Assembly (NCBI GenBank): GCA_030146225.1
Contig: JASLCA010000016.1
Coordinates: 1 to 15,011, forward strand
Length of the DNA stretch: 15,011 nt
DNA from: Sphingobacterium sp.
GTDB taxonomy: Bacteria; Bacteroidota; Bacteroidia; Sphingobacteriales; Sphingobacteriaceae
Direction: 5' to 3'
Positions 1 through 8,059 of the stretch are shown piece by piece (the stretch's first letter is position 1; each line of letters begins with the position of its first letter). Both the position numbers and the translations under genes were made by a program. Below the pieces are notes generated by a model. The model had not been told where the DNA came from and did no database searches. It saw only the letters and a program-made list of their open reading frames with translations.

Positions 1-538
1 GTTCTGCCACATCATAAAAAATCCGAGTAACCAAGCTTATCCCAAGCAGGGGGAAGCAGATGGCTAACAAAAGTTGCAGAATTGACAGAAAGGCAAAGGC
101 TACATAGAGCGCACGAACAATAGCATAGCTGGAGAAATTATACAAAAAGTAAGCAAAGCATATCAGATGCGAGAGTACAAAGATAAGGTAGATTAAGCTT
201 GAAAGTTTCCCATAATTATTAAAGCTAAAGAGCGACACAAGGCATACTAAACTAAAAACAAGGGCATTCCGCTGCAATAAACCGGGTGGAAACTTAAATC
301 TTTTATGCGTAGCAAAATAAAGCACAAAGATCATAGGCAATACAATTGAAAAGGAGTCTCCCAAAGTACCGCCAATGGTATTTATATGAAGCTTAAATAC
401 GGGTATTGCAAATTGAAATGGGATCGCGATAAAGAAAAAGGTCATGATCAGATAAGCATTCCGATCACGCCCTGCGATAAAGCGCCCATAGCATACTACA
501 AATACCAAAATAAACAATAGGAAGATCGCCTTGTTCAT
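1..538 (-). CDS. Wzy-like polysaccharide polymerase, N-terminal part (cut by window edge)
   Basis: An open frame starts at an ATG at 536-538 and runs without a stop to position 1, giving 179 codons of an incomplete protein. The translation begins MNKAIFLLFILVFVVCYGRF and consists of hydrophobic stretches separated by short basic loops (for example ATKHKRFKFPP), so at least five membrane helices lie in the visible part. No soluble domain is seen. It lies 8 bases after the stop of the pyruvyl transferase gene, so it is surely in the same transcript. A long multi-spanning membrane protein that is not the flippase, within a Wzx/Wzy-type locus, is best explained as the O-antigen-polymerase/ligase-like protein that joins repeat units on the periplasmic side of the inner membrane. 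This is by context and topology only; Wzy proteins have almost no conserved sequence motif, and the part that would carry the large periplasmic loop is outside the window. Confidence 0.7.
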   Translation of the reverse strand, partial: MNKAIFLLFILVFVVCYGRFIAGRDRNAYLIMTFFFIAIPFQFAIPVFKLHINTIGGTLGDSFSIVLPMIFVLYFATHKRFKFPPGLLQRNALVFSLVCLVSLFSFNNYGKLSSLIYLIFVLSHLICFAYFLYNFSSYAIVRALYVAFAFLSILQLLLAICFPLLGISLVTRIFYDVAE

Positions 539-546
539 AATCTTAG

Positions 547-1680
547 CTATTCAGATGAAAGTGCATGCTTAAAAAAATCCTGTGACACCTGCCTATAAGC
601 GCTTAGGATCAACTCCACAAAATCCCATTTTACTTGCTTATGCAGTATGCTTAAAAACTGCTGCTCGTCAAACTCGGCCATAATATGATCTTCCAAGTCC
701 AGCATCTGTAGCAGACTAATTATGCGATCATTCATACCAGCTGATTCGCCACTATTGGGTAAAACAATAAAGTTGACTTGATGAATAATGCAGAAGACCA
801 CGGCATGAAAGGAGGTCGTTATAACCAGCTCTGACTGTCCAATAACTTCCAGCCAGCCCTCTACTGTAGGATAGGCATTGCCTGAAAAATCATTGTTTGC
901 GGTAGCATGTACAACTTTATAAGTAGGCATTGACTTTGCATACTGAATAAACTTGGCCTTATCCTTAATCTCACTATTGCCTAAAGTATAGATGAATATT
1001 GTGCTTTCTGCCTGCGGGGTTGCTTTCAATTGGAGGAGCGAGGCCCATTCTTCTTTTAGGAACAAGAAGGTAGGGTCCAAGACAAGCGCTATAGGCTTCT
1101 TTGTCAATGGAGCCAAGAGCGGTATTGACTGCTCTTCTCGCACACTAATATAATCCAAGGCATCCAAGTATTTAGAAAAAAGCTGCGTATCCTTTTCGGT
1201 AAGGGAAGCTTGTCCCAAGCTCGCCGCATAGGAGACCCTGCGAATCTTGGCATCCCCAAACCCCAATAAAAAGGGTTCCGCAGAATACTTAAAATGGTTG
1301 TTCCACACCTGATCACTGCCAGAAAAGTAGACATCAGCGGCAGGTGGATTTGCCAGCAGCTCCTCAAAGGAATAGTAATCCTCCGCTCCATACACTAGAT
1401 GTGCAGCCTTAAAGACAGGAAACTGTCTTTGTAAATCATAGGCAGCAGCGACCTTGCGCTTGCCGGCATTTAGCTTATAGCTAATAAAGGAGAAAAGCTT
1501 TTTACTAAAAACCTTGCTTATAATATCCGTTGAGGCTAGGGCAACTTTCTCTTTACGATGGTACTTAATCAAAAAAGGCTCATGCCCCAGCTTTTTGAGG
1601 TAGTTTTGTAGGGCGAATAACTGTAATACCTGACCGTAATTATTATTACTATCCCAGAATGTCATTATACCAATTTTCAT
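547..1680 (-). CDS. Polysaccharide pyruvyl transferase family protein
   Basis: This 377-residue protein belongs to the polysaccharide pyruvyl transferase family, which moves pyruvate from phosphoenolpyruvate onto a sugar of a repeat unit as a ketal and so adds negative charge. Family marks are visible in order: the N-terminal MKIGIMTFWDSNNNYGQVLQ (1-20) leading into a long first helix, SGSDQVWN (120-127), SYAASLG (150-156), SVREEQS (179-185), DPTFL (202-206) and the TSFH segment (289-292) of the C-terminal nucleotide-binding-like half. It has no signal peptide or membrane helix, so it should act in the cytoplasm on the lipid-linked unit. Length is ordinary for the family. The gene lies 87 bases after the flippase gene and 8 bases before the polymerase-like gene. 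Which sugar is modified cannot be read from the sequence. Some family members have other roles, so pyruvylation itself is inferred from family and context. Confidence 0.9.
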   Translation of the reverse strand: MKIGIMTFWDSNNNYGQVLQLFALQNYLKKLGHEPFLIKYHRKEKVALASTDIISKVFSKKLFSFISYKLNAGKRKVAAAYDLQRQFPVFKAAHLVYGAEDYYSFEELLANPPAADVYFSGSDQVWNNHFKYSAEPFLLGFGDAKIRRVSYAASLGQASLTEKDTQLFSKYLDALDYISVREEQSIPLLAPLTKKPIALVLDPTFLFLKEEWASLLQLKATPQAESTIFIYTLGNSEIKDKAKFIQYAKSMPTYKVVHATANNDFSGNAYPTVEGWLEVIGQSELVITTSFHAVVFCIIHQVNFIVLPNSGESAGMNDRIISLLQMLDLEDHIMAEFDEQQFLSILHKQVKWDFVELILSAYRQVSQDFFKHALSSE

Positions 1681-1682
1681 AT

Positions 1683-1718
1683 CCTTAATTATTTACAATT
1701 TAATAGACCTTAATTATT
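1683..1718. repeat. 11-bp direct repeat upstream of the pyruvyl transferase gene
   Basis: The sequence CCTTAATTATT occurs at 1683-1693 and again at 1708-1718, 25 bases apart start to start, in the AT-rich 87-base gap between the flippase stop and the pyruvyl transferase start. The first copy ends two bases before that start codon. It could be a protein-binding or translation-control site, or chance in AT-rich DNA. Confidence 0.3.
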
Positions 1719-1767
1719 CCTGCACTGCCCCCACTAGCTCCTCTTTAATAGTTCCGTTCTAATCGTC

Positions 1768-3306
1768 TTATACTTGCGACAACCTAAAGCGGCTGTACAA
1801 TTTTGTCCAATTCTTTTTCACTAATTCCTTTTCATCAGTACATAAGCCAAAGAAATATGCACTCCCTAGAAAGGCCATCCCAGCTATAAAAAATGTAAGT
1901 AGGAAGCGTAAGTGAAAGTGAAATAGACGGGTAATAAGGTAACTGACAAGCACAATACAGATAAGGGGCAAGATTTCTTTTAACAACACCCTATTGAGGT
2001 ATTCGGAGAGCTGCATGCCTACAATTCTTTTGGCAAAATAAACCCTTAAAACACAGGCTAGCAGCTCCACCATAATAGCTATCCAGAGTACCGAGCTCGG
2101 ATTATAATGCAAGCTTAAGGCTATAATAGCCAAGGGAATATTAAGCAACAATACCAATCCAACAACTACCTGATACACATTGATCTGCCCAACGGCTTGT
2201 ATCGCTGACTGTAAGCCTATCGTCAGTTGATTCACTAAGATCGAGGCAATAATTAAGGAGCAGAAAATGCTTGTATAGGGTGGCACAACTCCCAACCAAA
2301 ACTCCAATAAATGGTCCATCTCAAAAAAGCAGGGAACGGCTAAGATCACAGATAGAAAAAAGCCAAACTTGCTGGCCATTAACGAAAGCCTAATAACTCG
2401 CTCGCGATCCCCAGCTCCTTCGCTTTTCATAATCTGTGGATTCAACGCCCTGAGTAAGGTTGCTGACAGGAAATTAAGTTGGTAGCCTACTTGATTGCCA
2501 ATGGCATAGGCTGTATTTAAGGAGACCCCATTGTAATAATTCAGGATAAAGGCTAAGCCTTGATTTCTCCCCACCCCACACAATGAACCAAACATATTCC
2601 AACCAGCAAAAGCACCAAGCTGCTTACACATGCCCTTGTCCAACCATGGCACTAGATTCAGCCTGCATTCATCGTACTTGAGGTAACAAAAAACAGCATA
2701 CAGTACAAAAACAATAATGGCAGTTAGCAGCATTAATTGCCCATAAAAAATCAACTTGTCTGCAACCCTGAAATAATGAATTGCCAAGGCAATACCTAGC
2801 CTTAAGAAGGCTTCTACAATATTTATGATCGCTACCCAGAACATATTTTCACGCGCAATCAACACCCCATTAAAGGGCACTGAAGCAATGGTAAAAAAAG
2901 CAGTAAAGGCCATATAATGGTAAATAACTTCGGCAGCCGCTTGTCGCTCCGACGGAATATTAAAGAAATTACGAAAGATTAAATCCTCAAGCAGGAATAG
3001 CAGCAGGACAATTAAAAGCCCCAATAGCATATGCAATAGCAAGCTATTGCTAAAGACCGTGCGCTGCATTTTCAAATCCGACTGACCTTGGTAAAAGGAT
3101 AAGTAACGCTGAGTGGAGGTTGCCATAGCGGTGCTTAAAAAGGATAAGAACACGACAACGCCCGCCACTAGATTTAGAATCCCAAAGTCAATATTCCCTA
3201 GTTCCTTTAAAACTAGACGTACCGCAAACAAGCTTATCCCAATGGTAATTAACATTCGGATATACAGTATGCCGGTATTTAATGCAACTCTACTTGAGGC
3301 TTCCAT
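1768..3306 (-). CDS. Wzx-type polysaccharide flippase (MOP superfamily)
   Basis: A 512-residue, strongly hydrophobic protein with about 12 to 14 predicted membrane helices over its whole length, matching the length and layout of Wzx-type transporters of the MOP superfamily. The N-terminus (SRVALNTGILYIRMLITIGI, residues 5-24) followed by the RLVLKELG and FGILNLVAG segments (about 30-50) is the usual start of oligosaccharide flippases: an amphipathic first helix, then a conserved L-G-x-x-x-F/Y-G turn. Residues around 240-270 (GRNQGLAFILNYYNGVSLNTAYA) correspond to the start of the second half-repeat of six helices. The protein should flip the undecaprenyl-linked repeat unit across the inner membrane. 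The ATG at 3304-3306 is the natural start. It lies 41 bases after the FrhB-like gene and before the pyruvyl transferase gene, consistent with one operon. Substrate specificity cannot be read. Confidence 0.9.
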   Translation of the reverse strand: MEASSRVALNTGILYIRMLITIGISLFAVRLVLKELGNIDFGILNLVAGVVVFLSFLSTAMATSTQRYLSFYQGQSDLKMQRTVFSNSLLLHMLLGLLIVLLLFLLEDLIFRNFFNIPSERQAAAEVIYHYMAFTAFFTIASVPFNGVLIARENMFWVAIINIVEAFLRLGIALAIHYFRVADKLIFYGQLMLLTAIIVFVLYAVFCYLKYDECRLNLVPWLDKGMCKQLGAFAGWNMFGSLCGVGRNQGLAFILNYYNGVSLNTAYAIGNQVGYQLNFLSATLLRALNPQIMKSEGAGDRERVIRLSLMASKFGFFLSVILAVPCFFEMDHLLEFWLGVVPPYTSIFCSLIIASILVNQLTIGLQSAIQAVGQINVYQVVVGLVLLLNIPLAIIALSLHYNPSSVLWIAIMVELLACVLRVYFAKRIVGMQLSEYLNRVLLKEILPLICIVLVSYLITRLFHFHLRFLLTFFIAGMAFLGSAYFFGLCTDEKELVKKNWTKLYSRFRLSQV

Positions 3307-3347
3307 TTTATTGATGCTTGTTTAATAAGTCCATAGGTATCTGCCTG

Positions 3348-4652
3348 CTATTTAAGTTTATGATACGCCTTTGTAAATACTTTCAAGACAAAAAGGGAAG
3401 GCCAAATCTGCCGATTAAAGGTATTTATAGCCTTGTATTTACGCCATAAGACTAAGCTTTTTTGCCGCGTCTGTTCGCGTTGAAATTGTACAAGCTTGTA
3501 GACAAGACTGCTGTTCTTTAAAATCCGCTCCCTTATATAGGGCTTCAGGCTGTGCTTATGTAAGACCTCGTAGCGGAATTTAAGCGCGCCATGTCGATGC
3601 GTAAAGCTTGCGCTTTGGGACTTTATGATTAAGTCTTTAGCTGCGGCCTTTAATACTAAGCTATTATCTGCAATGCCCGCCTGAATAAGCCTCTCAGCTA
3701 GCTTAGTCCGAGTTACAATTATGCTATTGCCTAAGCCGTCCTTGCGGTATTCATCTAGCCAAGCATCTCCTAAGGAGATGTCTGCCAACTCCGACAAGAC
3801 GTCCGTACAAAACTCGCAAGCCTTTGCCTTGAACAGGCCGGTTCCCCACATATCCCCTACCGCGCTCATCTTTAGTTGATGAAATTGGGCCTGCTCATCA
3901 TAGGCTCCAAAAGAGTAATCCGAGGATAAAGAATGAGCGTCTTTTAGACGGTATTCGGCATGCTTGTAGGGCCCATAAATCTGGGCTGATTGGGCTAAAA
4001 AATCAGTAAAGAATCTACTCTTCCAGCCCCCGCAAATAATCCCAATTAAAAAAGGAATCTTGGCCTTTAAAGCTGGATTATAATGTTGTTTCAAACGAAT
4101 GGCTTTAATAAAACAAGCCACAGCAGCTATTGCCACAGTACCCGTAAGCTGATCTAAATCCAAGAACAATTGTTCCAGGGTCACCGGAATATATCTTGTC
4201 TTGGAGATTTTCTGGATAGCGTCTAGGTTGTTAAAGAGTTGATAGGCATAGGCTCCATCCTGCTCTACAACGACATAAAGTTGATCAACATGCTTATTTT
4301 TCAAAAGCTGCTCAAAGACGTAAGTGGCTATCCCTCCTGATGAGGAGGTCTCACGGAAGGCTTTGGAATAGCCGATATAAGTGTTTTCGAAACGGCCTAT
4401 TTGGTCATCATATGCGCGTGCCTCTTTTAGAAAGATATTAGCCAAGGCATCTTCGTCGCAGACTTCCGCCTCGGGCATAGGATTAAAGGGACATACACGC
4501 AGGGCTGTGCTACTTTCAGCTGCGCCTACTTTATGAGGTGTTAGAAAGCCATTTTCATTCCAGCGCATCTCAAGACTGCCCCCAGCTTCGGATACACATA
4601 GTCCACAACCTGTACATAATTCCGCATTCACCAAATCCATAATCTTAACCAT
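3348..4652 (-). CDS. FrhB-like Fe-S protein (coenzyme F420 hydrogenase/dehydrogenase beta subunit family) of a polysaccharide locus
   Basis: A 434-residue protein with an N-terminal ferredoxin-type site, C13-x2-C16-x2-C19 followed by C54-P55, and a C-terminal half of the FrhB/FdhB type. Visible family marks are ETSSSGG (101-107), the TGTVAIAAVACFIKA segment (170-184, C180), CGGWKS (207-212) and KACEFCTDVLSELADISLGD (277-296), where C279 and C282 are the conserved second cysteine pair. The spacing in the N-terminal site is slightly unusual: the fourth cysteine is 35 residues away. Proteins of this family are common in exopolysaccharide loci, often with pyruvyl transferases, and their reaction there is not established. 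F420 itself is not expected in this phylum, so the family name should not be taken as function. It probably carries one or two Fe-S clusters and possibly a flavin. The C-terminal 80 residues are basic and helical. A second possible start is M5. Confidence 0.85.
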   Translation of the reverse strand: MVKIMDLVNAELCTGCGLCVSEAGGSLEMRWNENGFLTPHKVGAAESSTALRVCPFNPMPEAEVCDEDALANIFLKEARAYDDQIGRFENTYIGYSKAFRETSSSGGIATYVFEQLLKNKHVDQLYVVVEQDGAYAYQLFNNLDAIQKISKTRYIPVTLEQLFLDLDQLTGTVAIAAVACFIKAIRLKQHYNPALKAKIPFLIGIICGGWKSRFFTDFLAQSAQIYGPYKHAEYRLKDAHSLSSDYSFGAYDEQAQFHQLKMSAVGDMWGTGLFKAKACEFCTDVLSELADISLGDAWLDEYRKDGLGNSIIVTRTKLAERLIQAGIADNSLVLKAAAKDLIIKSQSASFTHRHGALKFRYEVLHKHSLKPYIRERILKNSSLVYKLVQFQREQTRQKSLVLWRKYKAINTFNRQIWPSLFVLKVFTKAYHKLK

Positions 4653-4711
4653 GCGATTCTTATTTTTAAATTTTACTCTAAATCCTATACATTGCTTGTC
4701 GCGAGAAGCTT

Positions 4712-7099
4712 TTAAGACTTCCTTCCAAACAGCTTTTTAAACCACGTCTTAGCAACTCCCTCTTTACTAACTTCCTGCGCATAGCCATAGCCGTAACCAT
4801 AGCCATAGCCATAATTATTATAAAAACCTGCCTGCGTATGCACATCATTCACAACAAGTTGTATATGCTTAATTTTACCTTGGGCCACAAGATCCTTGGG
4901 GATTCTGAGCTGCTCCTTGTAGGTAAAGCCCTGCCTTACTAGGTATAAACAGAGGTCTGCATACCTGTTTAAAAGTTGGGCATCGGTCACCAAGCCTACG
5001 GGAGGTGCATCCATTAAGATATAATCATAGCTTTCTTTTAACTTTTCCAGCAAGGCCACCGATCTGGGCGCCACCAAAAGCTCAGCTGGATTAGGAGGAA
5101 TAGCGCCCGCTTGAATTAGGTCTACCTTATCATGAATCCCTGAAGGCATAATAATCTCTGCCCAGTCCATATCTGGACGTACCACATAATGTGAGAATCC
5201 CTTGCCAGCAGGCAGGCCCAACTTTGCGGTTATGGAAGGCTTGCGCAGATCTAACTCCATAAGTAATACCTTCTTATCTAATAAGGCTAGGGAAACAGCT
5301 AAGTTAAGTGCCACATAAGATTTGCCTTCGCCCGACATGGAGGAAGTCAATAAGATGGTATTGCCTTGCTGTAATGAAAATTCTAGATTGGTCCGCAATG
5401 CTCTAAATTGCTCTGCTATAGGAGATCGGGAGGTTTTATTGACCACAACTTGCTCTTTTTCTTCCGAGTGTGAGATTATGCCCAAAACGGGCAATTGACT
5501 TATACGCTTAACATCCTCCATGCTTTCTATTCGGATATTGAATAAATCCTTAATGTATAAGAAGATTAATGGAAAGACTAGGCCAAAGAGCAAGCCCATT
5601 GCATAGATAATTTTGCCTTTTGGTGCGAAGGGTTTTTCGTCTGCCTTGGGAGAATCAATAAGCTTTGAATTGGAAACATTGGCGGTACGGCCAATAGCTG
5701 TTTCTTCCCATTTCTGTTGCAGAAAAATATACTGTGCCTGTTTGATTTGCTGCAATCGTGCCAGATCAATATAGCCTCTTTCTATCATGGGCACCTGCTG
5801 AATCTGGGTGCTAATATGGGAGGCGAGCTGCTGCTGTTGACGCTTGCTTAATTCTAGTTGCCGGCGTGTGCTGGCCACATTATTAACCATATCTTCGCGC
5901 AGGCTAGCAATCTGCCCTACCACATTCTGTACCAAGGGGTTTTCCTCGGTATTGCCCAACAAAAGCCTATCTCTTTGCAAGAGCAATTCATTATAGCGAC
6001 TAATTAAACTATTAAAGGTATTATCCACAGGGAGCACCGAGGAGGGAACAACCCTCAGGTTGCGCTCATCTTGTAAGTAGCTTGCAATGGCCTGCAAGGC
6101 ATCCAACTGTGTCTCTGTCTCGGCCAGACTTTTGGTATAGTCAGAGGCATTTTCAATTAACATTTTACTCTGTTCGGTAATATCGGCTAACTTGGTGGTC
6201 TGCTTGTACCCTGATATTCTATCCTCTACCCCTGCGAGCTCTTCTGTTATCTTGCTCAATCGGGTATTAATAAAGGTTAAGGTAGAATCTGCAATAACAT
6301 TTTTATCATGGAGGTTTCGTTCTACATACCTATCTACAAGGCTGCTCAGCAACATCTCCCCCCGTTTTGCCAAGGCATAATCTAAAGATAGATTGATCGT
6401 GGAGACATTCTTATTGGTCACGCCAACATTTAGAGCCTTCATTAATTCTGCGACCACTTTACGCAAGGGCTCAATTCGAAAGCCATAGGCAGTTGCAGAC
6501 TTGATCGGCCGCATCACTTGACTTAAGATTAAGCTGCCCACAGTAGGGATTTCAAAGGGTTTATTGAGTTGTACCACAAAGCTGGTATCCGCATTGCTGA
6601 GCTCTACCTGATTTTCATTTAGGGGATAAAACTGAAAGCTAACGCGCGTAGTGATTTCGGTTGCTGGGCTTAACAAGCTAAGCTTATAGGGCGATTCGGG
6701 TTCTGGAACATTGTGCACGGTACCTACTTTAAAGTAACGTACAAACTCTTGCTCAGCAATAACCATCTCCTGCATTAAATCTATCGTCTTAAGCACCTCC
6801 ACCTCATTGTCCACGGAGTTTTTAGCGCCCATCAATCCAGATAAGTCCCCTAGCGCAGAAGCCGACAACATCCCCCCTCCCTTCTTATCATCGGAGACCA
6901 ATAACTTGGCTGATATTTTATAGGTTGGAATGGTATAGCGCACATAGGCAAAGGCTAGGATAAAGCCTATTAAGCCACAAATTAAGAACCAATACCATTT
7001 TGAAAGGACATGCCCTACAAAGCGAAATAGTTCTTTATGATCTGAGCCACCCCCTGGCTGCTCAAACTCGTCTTCCCAATCGATATTTTTATTCTTCAT
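4712..7099 (-). CDS. Wzc-type polysaccharide co-polymerase and bacterial tyrosine kinase
   Basis: This 795-residue inner-membrane protein controls chain length and export. An N-terminal Wzz domain starts with a membrane helix (about 36-55); a long periplasmic region with coiled-coil segments (about 270-470) includes the basic-Gln-rich stretch near 412-430; a second helix lies at about 497-516. The cytoplasmic BY-kinase domain follows, with IAEQFRALRTNLEF (561-574), Walker A SGEGKS (589-594, K593), Walker A' LLMELDLRKPS (612-622), Walker B ILMDAPP (694-700) and a C-terminal tyrosine cluster (Y760, then Y763 to Y773 at every second residue). The first acid of Walker A' is Glu (E615) rather than the Asp of Escherichia coli Wzc; D617 is kept. 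Autophosphorylation of the tail, reversed by the PHP phosphatase encoded two genes upstream, should cycle its oligomer state. It follows the Wza-type gene by 75 bases. Confidence 0.95.
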   Translation of the reverse strand: MKNKNIDWEDEFEQPGGGSDHKELFRFVGHVLSKWYWFLICGLIGFILAFAYVRYTIPTYKISAKLLVSDDKKGGGMLSASALGDLSGLMGAKNSVDNEVEVLKTIDLMQEMVIAEQEFVRYFKVGTVHNVPEPESPYKLSLLSPATEITTRVSFQFYPLNENQVELSNADTSFVVQLNKPFEIPTVGSLILSQVMRPIKSATAYGFRIEPLRKVVAELMKALNVGVTNKNVSTINLSLDYALAKRGEMLLSSLVDRYVERNLHDKNVIADSTLTFINTRLSKITEELAGVEDRISGYKQTTKLADITEQSKMLIENASDYTKSLAETETQLDALQAIASYLQDERNLRVVPSSVLPVDNTFNSLISRYNELLLQRDRLLLGNTEENPLVQNVVGQIASLREDMVNNVASTRRQLELSKRQQQQLASHISTQIQQVPMIERGYIDLARLQQIKQAQYIFLQQKWEETAIGRTANVSNSKLIDSPKADEKPFAPKGKIIYAMGLLFGLVFPLIFLYIKDLFNIRIESMEDVKRISQLPVLGIISHSEEKEQVVVNKTSRSPIAEQFRALRTNLEFSLQQGNTILLTSSMSGEGKSYVALNLAVSLALLDKKVLLMELDLRKPSITAKLGLPAGKGFSHYVVRPDMDWAEIIMPSGIHDKVDLIQAGAIPPNPAELLVAPRSVALLEKLKESYDYILMDAPPVGLVTDAQLLNRYADLCLYLVRQGFTYKEQLRIPKDLVAQGKIKHIQLVVNDVHTQAGFYNNYGYGYGYGYGYAQEVSKEGVAKTWFKKLFGRKS
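4781..4810 (-). repeat. Hexanucleotide tandem repeat encoding the Gly-Tyr tail of the kinase
   Basis: Five 6-base units lie head to tail, reading GGCTAT on the coding strand, with one unit changed to GGTTAC (4793-4798). Each unit encodes Gly-Tyr, and with Y763 just before they form the run of alternating Tyr and Gly at residues 763-773. Loss or gain of a unit would change the number of phosphorylatable tyrosines without shifting the frame. The one synonymous variant unit interrupts perfect slippage. Confidence 0.85.
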
Positions 7100-7126
7100 C
7101 TTACGCTTTCTAATTAAACTTCAAGC

Positions 7127-7166
7127 ATTTCTCCATCTATGAATGTCAACTACAGCATGGAGAAAT
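7127..7166 (-). promoter_or_regulatory. 10-bp perfect inverted repeat between the exporter and kinase genes
   Basis: ATTTCTCCAT at 7127-7136 is perfectly repeated in reverse at 7157-7166, around a 20-base loop, within the 75-base gap between the Wza-type stop (7175) and the kinase start (7099). In the transcript it would form a 10-pair hairpin starting nine bases after the exporter stop codon. No U-tract follows on the minus strand, so it is not an ordinary terminator. An mRNA-stability element, partial terminator or operator would fit; which one cannot be told. Confidence 0.55.
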
Positions 7167-7174
7167 AGGGTCCT

Positions 7175-7975
7175 CTACATGCGAGTCAAGGCAACAATTA
7201 AAACGGATAATAGCGAGCCAACAAGTGCCAAGGTCTGTGTCCTAGAGGCGTTATTAGCTGCTGCCTTAGCTTTCCCAGGCTCTACGTAGACCACATCATT
7301 CTGTTTTAAATAATAATAGGGCGATTGAAAAAGATCACTTGAGTTTAAATTAAGCCTGACCAACTCCTTTTGCCCATTTAGATCACGCACCAGCAGTACG
7401 TTCTCACGCTTGCCATAGATGGTCAGGTCTCCGGCTAAGCCTAGCGCATCTAAAATGGTAACCTTTTCATTGGGGACTGTATAGGTGGCTGGTCTTGCGA
7501 CCTCTCCAAGAACCGTAATCTTATAATTGGCATATCGAACTTGAACATTGGGGTCCTTATAGTATTTTTCGGCCAGTTGCAAAATGCGATCTCTAGCTTG
7601 GTAGGTTGTCAAGTCCTTGACCATAACCTTGCCCAGCAGGGCCATCTGTATATAGCCATCTTTGTCAACATTGAAGCCGCTGATTAGCTGCGTGCCGACA
7701 TTGGTAGCCGAGCTAGCACCGATTGCTTGCATGGCTATCGCCTGATTGGCTACTGCGGAGGTGATGGGGTCTATTGTTTGTACAGAAATGCTGAGAATGT
7801 CGTCGACTTGAATAACGGGTTCATTAAACTGAGCAGATGCCTTAACAATGCGAGCGGAATCTACGTCTAGGTCATTAAAATACACGATCTTCTTTACTGA
7901 GCAACTGCTAAAAAATAGCAAGAGTGCTAGTACCCAAATCCATTGGATTTTGTACTTCCTAAATATTTTTCTCAT
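7175..7975 (-). CDS. Wza-type polysaccharide export lipoprotein
   Basis: A 266-residue lipoprotein of the polysaccharide biosynthesis/export family. The N-terminus has a basic start, a hydrophobic core (12-22) and a lipobox FSSC with C25 as the lipidated residue. The polysaccharide export domain spans about 50-148 (starting VDDILSISV and including DKDGYIQMALLGKVMVKDLT, 104-123). One SLBB-type domain follows (about 152-205; ITVLGEVARPATYTV, 153-167). A last hydrophobic helix (about 247-263) is in the place of the outer-membrane helix that forms the Wza channel in Escherichia coli. It is shorter than E. coli Wza, with one SLBB repeat instead of two, which is the usual form in this phylum. It should form the periplasm-spanning and outer-membrane export channel together with the kinase-coupled Wzc protein encoded next. 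The start ATG at 7973-7975 puts the signal peptide at the very N-terminus. Confidence 0.93.
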   Translation of the reverse strand: MRKIFRKYKIQWIWVLALLLFFSSCSVKKIVYFNDLDVDSARIVKASAQFNEPVIQVDDILSISVQTIDPITSAVANQAIAMQAIGASSATNVGTQLISGFNVDKDGYIQMALLGKVMVKDLTTYQARDRILQLAEKYYKDPNVQVRYANYKITVLGEVARPATYTVPNEKVTILDALGLAGDLTIYGKRENVLLVRDLNGQKELVRLNLNSSDLFQSPYYYLKQNDVVYVEPGKAKAAANNASRTQTLALVGSLLSVLIVALTRM

Positions 7976-8059
7976 GGTTTATACTTGTTCTTTGTAATTG
8001 TATGTGCGTAGAATGATTTGCTTAACCCATTTTTGATATTTTTAGCGTGTGATTAAAGC

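Noticed and set aside
3113..3325. Open plus-strand frame over the N-terminus of the flippase gene
   Set aside because: It is antisense to conserved flippase sequence and shows no family features.
4694..4709. Imperfect palindrome GCTTGTCGCGAGAAGC after the kinase stop codon
   Set aside because: It has a central mismatch on each side and no U-tract, so it is not a terminator; too weak to call an operator.
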